A DNA stretch of 33,597 nucleotides, taken from the NCBI RefSeq assembly GCF_900566055.1, contig NZ_UPHQ01000011.1, forward strand, positions 1-33,597. The letters are read 5' to 3'. Position 1 is the stretch's first letter, and each line of letters starts with the position of its first letter. The stretch is from Mycobacterium innocens. GTDB lineage: Bacteria > Actinomycetota > Actinomycetes > Mycobacteriales > Mycobacteriaceae. Made by a program: the position numbers and the translations under genes. Under the pieces are notes generated by a model that ran no database searches, was not told where the DNA came from, and saw nothing but the letters and a program-made list of their open reading frames with translations. Of the stretch, positions 1 to 6,714 are shown piece after piece.

Positions 1-517
1 GCTGGTCGGCAACGGCGGAGCCGGCGGCCCCGCCGGCACCGCCTTTCCCGCCGTCGGCGGTCGTCGAGGACGTTCCGGACCCGCCGGCTCCGCCGTTGCC
101 GATCAGCCAACCGCCGGCCCCGCCGTTGGCCCCGGTCCCCGGGGCCCCGTTGGCGCCATTGCCGATCAGTGGACGCCCGGTAGCGGCGACGAACGGCGCA
201 TTGATCGCATTGAGGAGGGGCTGCAGCGGCGTCGCAGCGGCATAGTCGGCGGCCGCATACGATGTCCCGCCCGCGTTCAGGGCCTGCACAAACTGCTGAT
301 GGAATGCGGCCGCTTGCCCGCTCAGCAGCTGATAGGCCTGGCCGTGCGCACCGAACAGCGCCGCAATCGCCGCCGACACCTCATCCCCACCCGCGGCCAG
401 TAAGCTCGTCGTGTTGGCCGCGGCGGCGGCATTGGCCGTGCCGACCGCGGTCCCGATATTGGTCAAATCTCCTGCCGCTGCCACCAGCGCCTCCGGCGCC
501 GCGAACATGAACGACAT
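1..517 (-). CDS. PE_PGRS family protein, N-terminal part (cut by window edge)
   Basis: Reading the minus strand from the ATG at 517 gives [17 protein letters not shown]..., a PE domain of about 95 residues with the PE motif at residues 8-9 and a YxxxD motif (YAAAD) near residue 93. A linker follows (LNAINAPF...TGRPLIGNG), then Gly-Ala-rich PGRS repeats ([14 protein letters not shown]). No stop appears before the left edge, so the gene continues outside the window. The start is supported by a GGGAGG ribosome site at 524-529. PE_PGRS proteins are surface or secreted proteins of slow-growing mycobacteria exported mostly through ESX-5; the domain content, not a specific function, is what is seen. 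By position it would match Rv0278c/Rv0279c (PE_PGRS3/4), but PGRS repeats make orthology unreliable. Confidence 0.93.
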   Translation of the reverse strand, partial: MSFMFAAPEALVAAAGDLTNIGTAVGTANAAAAANTTSLLAAGGDEVSAAIAALFGAHGQAYQLLSGQAAAFHQQFVQALNAGGTSYAAADYAAATPLQPLLNAINAPFVAATGRPLIGNGANGAPGTGANGGAGGWLIGNGGAGGSGTSSTTADGGKGGAGGAAGSAVADQ

Positions 518-694
518 CTGACACCTCCCGATACGCCATCACTGCGTTGTCATGCCGATCTGGAGCCTCCCCCGTCACCAGAGAGAATCGGCCAATCCAG
601 CGTATCGCTGTGCGGCCGGCACAGTTGTGGGTTTGCCGGAAACCCGGGCTAGGTTTTGCGAGCCGGCGTCCGCGACCGCGCACCCTCGACGGTG

Positions 695-1183
695 ATGGAC
701 CGTGCGGCCGAGCGCCCCGGCCCGGCACCGCCGCCGGCCCCAGCCGCGTCGGGCTTCGGCTATCCCTTCCTGGTGGGCGGCGGTCCGGGCATCGGGTTCG
801 GCGACGGGATGAGCACCAGCGCTGCCGCCAGTGCCAAGAAGAAGGCGCCCGAACCCGATTCCGCCGCCGCGGCCGCCACGGCAGCCGCCCCTGAGCAGGC
901 CCGACGGCGGCGGCGCCGAGGCGCAGCGCTGCGCGGCTACGGCGACGAGTTCATGGACGTCGAGGTCGGCCCGGACTGGGACGTACCGCACGACGAGCAG
1001 CCGGCTGCACCGACCGCCTCGGATCAAGGTGCGGCGAACCTGGGATTCGCCGGCACGGTTCACAAGGACACAGCCGGTGCGGCGGCAGGCTTGGCCACGC
1101 TGGCCGGTGATCAGTTCGATGCCGGACCCAGGGAGCCGATGCTCCCCGGCACCTCGGAGCCGGACGGCCCGGCAAGGCATTAA
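695..1183 (+). pseudogene. Orphan C-terminal PPE (PPW-type) fragment, PPE3-like remnant
   Basis: The frame encodes only the C-terminal third of a PPE protein of the PPW subgroup: FGYPFLVGGGPG, an Arg cluster, GYGDEFMDV, then [20 protein letters not shown] and PMLPGT before a TAA at 1181-1183. The same blocks occur in order at the end of the intact PPE4 in this window ([35 protein letters not shown]). The 180-residue PPE domain and the middle are missing, and the in-frame ATG at 695 lacks a convincing ribosome site. It sits 10 bp before the methyltransferase, exactly where PPE3 (Rv0280) lies in M. tuberculosis, so a deletion that removed most of a PPE3-like gene is the simplest reading. The final tryptophan of the PPW signature is also lost. 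Confidence 0.8.
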
Positions 1184-1193
1184 TGTCGGTTGG

Positions 1194-2099
1194 GTGCGTA
1201 GTGAAGGTGACACCTGGGACATCACCACGAGTGTTGGGTCGACCGCGCTTTTCGTCGCCACCGCACGGGCTTTGGAGGCCCAAAAGCCCGACCCGCTGGC
1301 CGTCGATCCGTACGCGGAACTGTTCTGCCGGGCCGTCGGCGGTTCCTGGGCCGACGTGCTCGACGGCAAGGCTCCCGACCACGACTTGAAGAGCGAGGAC
1401 TTCGGCGAGCACTTCGTCAATTTCCAGGGCGCGCGCACCAGGTACTTTGACGCCTACTTCCAGCGGACCGCCGACGCCGGAGCGCGCCAGGTGGTCATCT
1501 TGGCGGCGGGACTGGACTCACGCGCCTACCGGCTGCCCTGGCCGGATGGAACGACGGTCTTCGAGCTGGACCGTCCGCAGGTGCTCGATTTCAAGCGCGA
1601 GGTGCTGTCCCGGCACGGTGCCACGCCGCGCGCCCAGCGACGTGAAATCGCGGTCGATCTGCGGGAAGACTGGCCGCAAGCGTTGCAGGACGACGGCTTT
1701 GATCCTGCCAAACCGTCGGCGTGGATCGCCGAGGGGCTGCTGATCTATCTTCCGACCGCCGCGCAGGAGCAGTTGTTCACCGGCATCGACAACCTGGCCT
1801 GCCTTGGCAGTCATGCCGCCGTGGAGGACGGCAGCCCGCTTCCCCCGGAGGAATTCGCCGCCAAGGTGGAAGAAGAACGTGCCGTCGTCGCGGCCGGTGA
1901 CGCGAATCCGTTTTTTCAGTTGGTCTACAACGAGCAGTGCGCACCGGCCACCGAGTGGTTCGGGGCACATGGCTGGACGGCTCTCGGTACGCCGTTGGTC
2001 GAGTACTTCCGCGAGGTCGGCCGGCCGCTGCCGGAACCGGGGACCGAGGCCGGGGCGCTGTTTGTGCGCAACACCCTGGTCAGTGCCACCAAGCCGTAG
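1194..2099 (+). CDS. Class I SAM-dependent methyltransferase, Rv0281 family
   Basis: This is a 301-residue putative S-adenosylmethionine-dependent methyltransferase of the mycobacterial Rv0281/leucine-carboxyl-methyltransferase-like family. From the GTG at 1194 it reads [19 protein letters not shown], the conserved N-terminus of the family. [15 protein letters not shown] around residues 100-115 is the SAM-binding motif I, with the acidic motif II residue in [14 protein letters not shown] shortly after. [13 protein letters not shown] near residue 175 is the conserved post-motif segment. The length matches the roughly 300 residues usual for the family. Substrates of the family are mostly unknown; relatives methylate small carboxylates or polyketide-type compounds. 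It is intact and flanked on both sides by PPE C-terminal debris. Orthology to Rv0281 rests on sequence resemblance and on its place upstream of ESX-3. Confidence 0.92.
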   Translation: MRSEGDTWDITTSVGSTALFVATARALEAQKPDPLAVDPYAELFCRAVGGSWADVLDGKAPDHDLKSEDFGEHFVNFQGARTRYFDAYFQRTADAGARQVVILAAGLDSRAYRLPWPDGTTVFELDRPQVLDFKREVLSRHGATPRAQRREIAVDLREDWPQALQDDGFDPAKPSAWIAEGLLIYLPTAAQEQLFTGIDNLACLGSHAAVEDGSPLPPEEFAAKVEEERAVVAAGDANPFFQLVYNEQCAPATEWFGAHGWTALGTPLVEYFREVGRPLPEPGTEAGALFVRNTLVSATKP

Positions 2100-2218
2100 G
2101 CGCATCGGAAGACGCAATGAGTTCGCCTTAGGTGGGAACTTTTCCGGGCCGGCGTCCGACTAGAGACGGCCTGCCACGTATTCCGGCAAGGCGGCCTGCA
2201 TGGCGTCGCGAGCCCCTC

Positions 2219-2835
2219 TTTCGGGACCGCAGCGGCCGCGCCGGGTGCGGCTCCAACGGCGGCCTCGGCACCACCGGCCGCTCCGACCCCGGCGGCAGCG
2301 GCGACACCCCCGGCACCGCCCGCTGCGGGAGTCGTCCGGTGCGGCCTTCCCATACGTGGTCGGCGGTCCCGGCGCCGGGTTCGACTCGGCGATGAGCACT
2401 TCGGCTCGGCGCACGGCGTCAGAACCGGACCAGGCTGCGATACCGGCGGCGGCCGCCGCGGCTGCGCGAGAGGAGACGCGGGTGCGCCGGCGCCGACGGG
2501 CCAGGCTGCCGGATCCCGGCTACCGCTACGAATTCCTGGAGTCCGAATCAACTTCGGGGCGCAGAGCCTTTCCCTTCGTCGGCGTCCGACCGTTGGGGCG
2601 GGAGTGTTGAAATTCGCCGGGACTGCAACCCGCGCAGGCGTTGGTGACGCGGCTGGACTGGCGATGCTCGCCGGCGCCGGGTTCGGCGGGGGGGCCGGCG
2701 GTGCCGATGGTGCCTGGCACGTGGGACACCAGTCCGCGTGCAGGAGACCCCACGGCAATCAACGACAGTAAGGCTAACCAGGGCCCTGCGTCTGGAGAGC
2801 AGGGCAGCGCTCCCGGCAGTGCGTCACGCACGTAA
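2219..2835 (+). pseudogene. Second PPE (PPW-type) C-terminal relic with frameshifts
   Basis: Three reading frames must be joined to recover a PPE C-terminus. An Ala-Pro linker (AAAAPGAAPTAASAPPAA) starts near 2219. After a shift near 2330 the second frame gives AFPYVVGGPGAGFDSAMSTS, an Arg cluster and YRYEFLES. A further shift near 2595 gives LKFAGTATRAGVGDAAGLAM. A final shift at the seven-G run near 2690 gives VPMVPGTWDTSPRAG. The block order is the same as in intact PPE4 and in the fragment at 695-1183. No PPE domain remains. The frameshift at the G run could be a sequencing error, but the others lie outside homopolymers, so the sequence is most likely a decayed gene. Confidence 0.78.
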
Positions 2836-3385
2836 ATCGGTTCGCACCGTCCCGCTGCCGATGTCGACGAATTCCTCTTCGCATGCATGAAACATGTTGG
2901 GAGACGCCGGTACAGTGATCGGCTGTGGCATGGAAGCTGGTCACCCGGCCTGCCACCTCGCAGAGCGCCAACCGATGAAAACCCCATCCCTGTTGCGCAT
3001 CTCGACAGGCACCCGGGCACCGTGGCTACGCACCGGGACAAAAAAAGTCATTGTGTCCCTTGACCGACCAGATCTAGCGCCTGCTGAAGATGAGCCACAC
3101 ATCAACGGCGGTAACGACTTAGAACACCTGTCACTCTCGCATGCGCTCATCGTCAGGTAGTTCCGGGCGTACCACCAACCCGACAAGCACCCGAAATCCT
3201 CTCGGATAGTGTCCATTTCGACGCGAGCAGGTGTTCCTCGCAAATTGGTCAATGCTCATGACGCATTGTCGCGTTGGAAGCGACGCACTTGTCTGGCTGC
3301 GGCTGAACTTCGGATGGTGGACCCGCCGTCCATGGTGGCAACGGCGTATTCAGGCCCGGTCCAACGACTCCCACCGGGCCGGATG

Positions 3386-3422
3386 GCTACCGAAACGTAG
3401 CTTTTCCCTACGTAACCGTAGC
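3386..3422. promoter_or_regulatory. Imperfect 15-bp inverted repeat, candidate operator
   Basis: The left arm GCTACCGAAACGTAG (3386-3400) and the right arm CTACGTAACCGTAGC (3408-3422) match as inverted repeats at 12 of 15 positions, including perfect ACGTAG/CTACGT inner arms and GCTAC/GTAGC outer arms around a 7-nt centre. It lies 12 bp upstream of the candidate -35 element of the cassette, a typical place for a regulator site. It does not resemble the Zur or IdeR consensus. The binding protein is unknown. Confidence 0.5.
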
Positions 3423-3434
3423 GATATGCAACTG

Positions 3435-3463
3435 TTGACAATAGTTAGGATCCGTGAGATTTT
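3435..3463 (+). promoter_or_regulatory. Candidate promoter of the PE-PPE-Esx cassette
   Basis: A perfect TTGACA at 3435-3440 is followed after 17 bp by GATTTT (3458-3463), a plausible -10 (A at position 2 and T at position 6). The same two elements with the same 17-bp spacing, and a matching downstream stretch (GTGAGATTTTT, then TCATGC and GGCG), occur at 6389-6417 upstream of eccA3. Conservation between the two sites is the main support. The start codon of the PE gene is about 80 bp downstream. Confidence 0.5.
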
Positions 3464-3544
3464 TTCCGCATCATGCCCGGCGGTCGCAGCCGACAAGGAC
3501 TTCGGCCATGCCGGCAGGCCAGATGCAATCGGAAGGAGTCGATA

Positions 3545-3859
3545 GTGACATTGCAAGTGGTTCCCGAAGGTTTGGCGGCGGCCAGTGCGGCGGTGGAAGC
3601 GCTGACCGCTCGGTTGGCTGCCGCGCATGCTGCTGCGGCACCGCTGATTACAGCGGTGGTCCCGCCGGCGGCGGACCCCGTGTCGATACAGACTGCGGCC
3701 GGGTTTAGCGCGTACGGCAACGAGCACGCCGCGGTGGCCGCCGAAGCCGTTGAAGAGCTGGGCCGTTCGGGAATCGGCGTCGGTGAGTCCGGTGTCAGTT
3801 ATGCCGCGGGTGACGCCGCAGCGGCAGTATCGTATTCGGCATTAGGTGGTTGGGTGTGA
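3545..3859 (+). CDS. PE family protein of the duplicated cassette (PE5 paralogue)
   Basis: This is a 104-residue PE-only protein starting at the GTG at 3545 ([20 protein letters not shown]), with ribosome site GGAAGGAG at 3531-3538. The PE motif is at residues 8-9, and YAAGD near residue 88 is the YxxxD export signal carried by the PE partner. It is plainly paralogous to PE5 at 14182, sharing nearly the whole first half, but diverges after residue 50 and ends in SYSALGGWV. Its stop overlaps the start of the next PPE gene in a GTGA arrangement, so the pair should be translationally coupled and should form a PE-PPE heterodimer. Export through ESX-3 is inferred from the paralogy. Earlier in-frame starts are possible, but none has a ribosome site. 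Confidence 0.9.
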   Translation: MTLQVVPEGLAAASAAVEALTARLAAAHAAAAPLITAVVPPAADPVSIQTAAGFSAYGNEHAAVAAEAVEELGRSGIGVGESGVSYAAGDAAAAVSYSALGGWV

Positions 3860-5181
3860 CCGCGCCGATCTGGATCGCCTCACCGCCCGAGGTGCATTCG
3901 GCATTGCTGAGCTCCGGTCCGGGTCCGGAGTCGCTGGCGGCAGCGTCTGCCGCGTGGACATCGATGAGCGCCGAATATGCCTCGGCGGCAGAAGAACTCA
4001 CGATCATACTGGCTGCGGTGCAGGCTGGCGCGTGGCAGGGTCCCAGCGTCGAAGCGTATGTGGCCGCGCATGTTCCGTATGTGGCGTGGTTGATGCAGAC
4101 CAGCGCCGACAGCGCGGCAACGGCCGCCGGGCATGACACCGTGGCGGCAGCCTACTTCAGCGCACTGGCCGCGATGCCCACCCTGGCGGAATTGGCCGCC
4201 AACCACGTCACCCACGGGGTGTTGGTCGCGACGAACTTCTTTGGGATCAACACCATCCCGATCGCGCTCAACGAGGCCGACTACGTCCGAATGTGGATCC
4301 AGGCCGCTACCACCATGTGTGTCTATGAGACCGTCAGCGGCGCGGCGCTGGTCTCGACGCCGCGCACCACGCCGGCGCCAGTCATCGTTAAACCCAGTGC
4401 CAATGAATTCAGCAATGCCGTGGCCGCCCTTACTCTCACCCCATTCCCATGGCATGAACTGATGCAGTTCTTGGCCCTGGTCGGCAAGGTATGGGCATTG
4501 GATTTCAAGCTTTTCTCAACGGTTTTCCAAGCCTACGGTGCGGTACTGTTCCAATTGATAGATAATCTCGTACATTTGCAGCTGCTAGCAGCTATTATAG
4601 ATCTGCTAGTTTTCGGTGCGCTTGGGACGCCACTTATTATAGCGATCGTGATAATACCGCCACTGGTCTACGCCACCGTCTTGGGTGTTACGACAATTGT
4701 TGTTGGGTGGATTATTTCGAATTTGGTCGGTGTTGTTCCGCTTTTGGCGAGTCCTTTGTTGGGAGGGCTGGCCGCTGCTGTTGTCCCGGGGGTAGCCGGT
4801 ATGGCCGGATTGGCCGTGGTGCCGGCTGCGGCCGTGGCGGCCGCGCCGGCTGCGGGATTGGCTGCTGCTCCGGCGGCTGTGGCGATCGGGGCAGTGGAGC
4901 CGTCGCCGGGGGCGACGGCGGAGCGGACGCGGTTGGTGTCGGCGGTGCAGCCGGCTTCCGGCAGCCCGCCGTCGTCGGCGCTGGCTTCTGAGCGTGGTGC
5001 TGGGACGCTGGGGTTTGCCGGGACGGACGGCAAGCAGAACGTCGGACAGCCCTGCGGGTTGACGGCATTGCAAGGCGCTGAGTACGGCGGTGTTTCGCAA
5101 GTGCCGATGCTGCCGGCTACCTGGGAGTCGAATGTCCTTGGGGCGGGCACCGAACAGGCGTTTGCCAGCCTGATGAGCTGA
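3856..5181 (+). CDS. PPE family protein of the duplicated cassette, diverged middle region
   Basis: From the GTG at 3856, overlapping the PE stop, this encodes 441 residues. The N-terminal PPE domain (about 1-180) is conserved with PPE4: [22 protein letters not shown] near residue 60, and [20 protein letters not shown]. The middle is very different from PPE4. It is a hydrophobic run ([20 protein letters not shown], then [20 protein letters not shown]) encoded by DNA of about 46% GC at 4501-4740. The C-terminus has a shortened PPW-type end ([31 protein letters not shown]) and lacks the [10 protein letters not shown] block. The shape suits the PPE46/PPE47 group linked to esxR/esxS in M. tuberculosis, though that comparison is from memory. 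It probably pairs with the preceding PE and is exported by ESX-3 with an EspG3-type chaperone. Confidence 0.9.
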   Translation: MTAPIWIASPPEVHSALLSSGPGPESLAAASAAWTSMSAEYASAAEELTIILAAVQAGAWQGPSVEAYVAAHVPYVAWLMQTSADSAATAAGHDTVAAAYFSALAAMPTLAELAANHVTHGVLVATNFFGINTIPIALNEADYVRMWIQAATTMCVYETVSGAALVSTPRTTPAPVIVKPSANEFSNAVAALTLTPFPWHELMQFLALVGKVWALDFKLFSTVFQAYGAVLFQLIDNLVHLQLLAAIIDLLVFGALGTPLIIAIVIIPPLVYATVLGVTTIVVGWIISNLVGVVPLLASPLLGGLAAAVVPGVAGMAGLAVVPAAAVAAAPAAGLAAAPAAVAIGAVEPSPGATAERTRLVSAVQPASGSPPSSALASERGAGTLGFAGTDGKQNVGQPCGLTALQGAEYGGVSQVPMLPATWESNVLGAGTEQAFASLMS

Positions 5182-5219
5182 CAACGAGTAACCGGAAATT
5201 CAAATCGAAAGGAATCGCT

Positions 5220-5513
5220 ATGAGTTTGTTGGATGCCCATATTCCGCAGTTGGTGGCGTCGCAGTCGGCGTTTACCGCCAAGGCGGCGTTGATGCGGCAC
5301 ACGATCGGGCAGGCCGAGCAGTCGGCGATGTCGGCGCAGGCGTTTCATCAGGGCGAGTCCGCCGCGGCGTTCCAGGGCGCGCACGCCCGGTTCGTGGAGG
5401 CCGCCGCCAGGGTCAACACCTTGCTGGATATCGCGCAGGCCAACCTGGGCGACGCCGCGGGCACCTATGTGGCCGCCGATGCCGCCGCCGCGTCCAGCTA
5501 CACCGGCTTCTGA
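5220..5513 (+). CDS. esxS: EsxG-like WXG100-family protein, EsxS type
   Basis: This 97-residue helical-hairpin protein reads [18 protein letters not shown] and ends [15 protein letters not shown]. Residues YVAAD give the YxxxD secretion motif expected on the EsxB-side partner; like EsxG it lacks a WxG and has HQGES at the turn. The ribosome site AAAGGAA precedes the ATG at 5220. It differs from the ESX-3 EsxG at 16080 in few positions and shares a 38-nt identical DNA stretch with it (5310-5347 versus 16170-16207). It should dimerise with the EsxH-like protein encoded 35 bp downstream. The esxS name follows the cassette layout and residues recalled from Rv3020c; esxG duplicate is the safe description. 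Confidence 0.93.
   Translation: MSLLDAHIPQLVASQSAFTAKAALMRHTIGQAEQSAMSAQAFHQGESAAAFQGAHARFVEAAARVNTLLDIAQANLGDAAGTYVAADAAAASSYTGF
5310..5347 (+). repeat. 38-bp stretch identical to 16170-16207 (esx copies)
   Basis: Within the two EsxG-type genes, bases 5310-5347 and 16170-16207 are identical, including third codon positions, and the stretch beyond differs only at scattered bases. The two EsxH-type genes likewise share a 24-base identical run around the AYQSMAG codons. These mark recent common origin or exchange between the copies. Confidence 0.85.
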
Positions 5514-5548
5514 GTCACCGTCACCGTCAAACCTCGAAAGGACTTGTG

Positions 5549-5839
5549 ATGTCGCAGATTATGTACAACTACCCGGCGATGCTGGCGCACGCCGGGAACA
5601 TGTCGGCCTATGCCGGCACCCTGCACAGCCTGGGCGCCGATGTCGCCAACGAGCAGGCCGCGCTGTCCAATGCCTGGCAGGGCGATACCGGGATGACCTA
5701 CCAGGGCTGGCAGACCCAGTGGAACCAGGCCATGGAGGACCTGATGCGGGCCTATCAGTCGATGGCCGGTACCCACGAATCCAACACCATGGCGATGTTG
5801 GCCAGGGACCAGGCCGAGGCCGCCAAGTGGGGCGCCTAG
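5549..5839 (+). CDS. esxR: EsxH-like WXG100 protein (TB10.4 family), EsxR type
   Basis: This 96-residue protein, [16 protein letters not shown], has the WQG turn at 43-45. The ATG at 5549 follows GAAAGGA at 5536-5542; a GTG directly before it is less likely. Residues AHAG at 13-16, [10 protein letters not shown] at 51-60 and [13 protein letters not shown] are what I recall of EsxR (Rv3019c) rather than EsxH. In M. tuberculosis EsxH, zinc is held by His14, His70, His76 and Glu77; here His14, His76 and Glu77 are present but residue 70 is Gln. It is the expected partner of the preceding EsxG-like protein. The pair is probably an ESX-3 substrate. It is the last gene of the cassette. Confidence 0.93.
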   Translation: MSQIMYNYPAMLAHAGNMSAYAGTLHSLGADVANEQAALSNAWQGDTGMTYQGWQTQWNQAMEDLMRAYQSMAGTHESNTMAMLARDQAEAAKWGA

Positions 5840-6179
5840 CGACGGTGCTGATCTAGTCACCGCCCTCCGCGGAGTCCCGGCCCAGCGGTCACATCTTTCA
5901 CATGGGAATCTGGCCGACCCGGCGCACAATTTGCCCGGCTTTCCGCGACAAGCTAAGGCGCGCGCTACGGATTGTCGCCGGCAGCCGGGGAGACTGATGT
6001 GGTCGGTGGGAAAGTCGCAGTTGCGGCCGACAACCCGGGGCACCTAGATACCAGCCTGCCGGCCGGGTGAGCATGCGGTCGGCCCCGGCCGCAAGGGTCA
6101 CCGGCGCGCTGGATGCGCAACCGGCGTGGATGACCCTGGAAACTACTAAAAGCTACCAGGGGACGTTTCCCGGACCGGA

Positions 6180-6215
6180 GGCTGGACCCGCGACCTGCGC
6201 TACGCGGGTCCAGCC
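6180..6215. terminator. Perfect 13-bp hairpin, possible terminator
   Basis: GGCTGGACCCGCG (6180-6192) and CGCGGGTCCAGCC (6203-6215) are exact inverted repeats with a 10-nt loop. The stem is very GC-rich and no T run follows, as is common for proposed mycobacterial terminators. It is 340 bp past the esxR-like stop, so a role in ending the cassette transcript is possible but not shown; it could also be a relic of a mobile or repeated element. Confidence 0.4.
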
Positions 6216-6388
6216 CCGGCCGGACGCTCGACACCTGGTGCATGGGCGGTCGCATGAGCGCGAAAGTGCCAGTGCGGTAGCCGGGTCGATCCGGGATAAG
6301 CCGTCCCTGGCCGCCAGACTCGGTGTTGCACTGCGGTGACCGGGTAACGGTGGTCAGGCCAGCGGGCCGATATAGCAATAGACAACAG

Positions 6389-6417
6389 TTGACAACATAT
6401 ATGGTATGTGAGATTTT
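6389..6417 (+). promoter_or_regulatory. Promoter-like block shared with the upstream cassette
   Basis: TTGACA (6389-6394), a 17-bp spacer and GATTTT (6412-6417) match the element at 3435-3463 in sequence and spacing, and similarity continues downstream (TCATGC, then GGCG and TCGC). It may drive a longer ESX-3 transcript with a leader of about 300 nt, or be a leftover from duplication of the cassette. Confidence 0.42.
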
Positions 6418-6488
6418 TCTCCGGGTCATGCGTGGCGTCGCGGCTTACATCACCTCGGCCACTGCCCGGAGTAGGGACCGCCCCGCCC

Positions 6489-6517
6489 TTGTTAATGAAA
6501 ATCATGTTCACTAAGCT
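6489..6517 (+). promoter_or_regulatory. Candidate ESX-3 promoter enclosing the Zur site
   Basis: TTGTTA (6489-6494) and TAAGCT (6512-6517) are spaced by 17 bp and fit mycobacterial -35 and TANNNT -10 patterns. The Zur box fills the spacer, so zinc-bound Zur would block RNA polymerase directly. Transcription would begin near 6524 and run through the leader ORF into eccA3. Confidence 0.5.
6496..6510. promoter_or_regulatory. Zur (zinc uptake regulator) box
   Basis: TGAAAATCATGTTCA differs at one position from the mycobacterial Zur core TGAAAATCATTTTCA, and the wider TTAATGAA...TTCACTAA (6492-6514) is nearly palindromic. In M. tuberculosis the ESX-3 cluster is a known Zur target, derepressed when zinc is scarce. 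The position upstream of eccA3 agrees with that. Confidence 0.85.
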
Positions 6518-6560
6518 GCACAATGCTGGGTGGGTCCGATATATAGGAGGAGCGTCAGGC

Positions 6561-6629
6561 ATGAAATCGCCCGTGCTGATCGCCGCGACTAAGGCGCTGG
6601 TCAGTGCCATGCGAATGTCGTCATCATGA
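6561..6629 (+). CDS. Candidate 22-residue leader peptide upstream of eccA3
   Basis: An ATG at 6561 begins MKSPVLIAATKALVSAMRMS and stops at 6627-6629. It is preceded by AGGAGG at 6545-6550, one of the best ribosome sites in the window, 10 nt before the ATG. It lies downstream of the Zur-controlled promoter candidate and upstream of the IdeR-like box, 85 bp before eccA3. The peptide has no recognisable domain and no run of a single amino acid that would suggest classic attenuation. It may be a real small protein, a regulatory uORF, or chance; the strong ribosome site is the only positive evidence. Confidence 0.4.
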   Translation: MKSPVLIAATKALVSAMRMSSS

Positions 6630-6662
6630 CGGGACAACCGGCCCCGCACCGCCCTCGACAGG

Positions 6663-6681
6663 TTAGCTTATGCAATGCTAA
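6663..6681. promoter_or_regulatory. IdeR (iron regulator) box
   Basis: TTAGCTTATGCAATGCTAA matches the 19-bp IdeR consensus TTAGGTTAGGCTAACCTAA at 14 of 19 positions, with perfect TTAG/CTAA ends. It lies 33 bp upstream of the eccA3 start. IdeR with iron represses ESX-3 in M. tuberculosis, consistent with the role of ESX-3 in siderophore-dependent iron uptake. Since it is downstream of the Zur-controlled promoter, it would act as a roadblock or on a closer promoter. Confidence 0.7.
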
Positions 6682-6714
6682 CTTCGGGAGGCCAGCTTCA
6701 GGCGGTAATGACCA

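Larger units (their letters stand above)
2836..3544. other. Gap between PPE relic and PE-PPE-Esx cassette
   Basis: About 700 bp without a recognisable gene. Open frames here (for example 2894-3160 plus and 2941-3252 minus) have no ribosome sites and no recognisable protein features. Base composition is more mixed than in the flanking genes. The right end carries the control region of the cassette: a 15-bp imperfect inverted repeat at 3386-3422 and a promoter-like pair at 3435-3463. A second small inverted repeat (CAATGC, 7-nt loop, GCATTG) is at 3250-3268. No Zur-like box was seen here. Confidence 0.6.
5840..6714. other. Long intergenic region before ESX-3 with control sites
   Basis: About 875 bp lie between the cassette and eccA3. 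The first 500 bp hold no recognisable gene; open frames lack ribosome sites. A perfect 13-bp hairpin lies at 6180-6215, a promoter block like that of the cassette at 6389-6417, a Zur box at 6496-6510 between -35 and -10 candidates, a short leader ORF at 6561-6629 and an IdeR-like box at 6663-6681. Confidence 0.7.

Noticed and set aside
608..624. Inverted repeat CTGTGC-GGCCG-GCACAG upstream of the PE_PGRS start
   Set aside because: Short arms in GC-rich DNA, no promoter elements alongside; could be chance.
575..1438. Long minus-strand open frames opposite the PPE fragment and the methyltransferase
   Set aside because: They mirror the codon bias of the plus-strand genes, are Arg/Gly-rich and show no family motif or ribosome site.
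2684..2696. Seven-G run as proof of gene decay in the second PPE relic
   Set aside because: Homopolymer frameshifts may be sequencing errors, so it was not used alone; other shifts support decay.
3040..3066. AT-rich stretch near 3040-3060 as a Zur box for the cassette
   Set aside because: It does not keep the TGAAAAT core nor its dyad symmetry.
2941..3252. 103-codon minus-strand frame as possible transposase remnant
   Set aside because: No DDE, integrase or other transposase motif and no terminal repeats could be seen.
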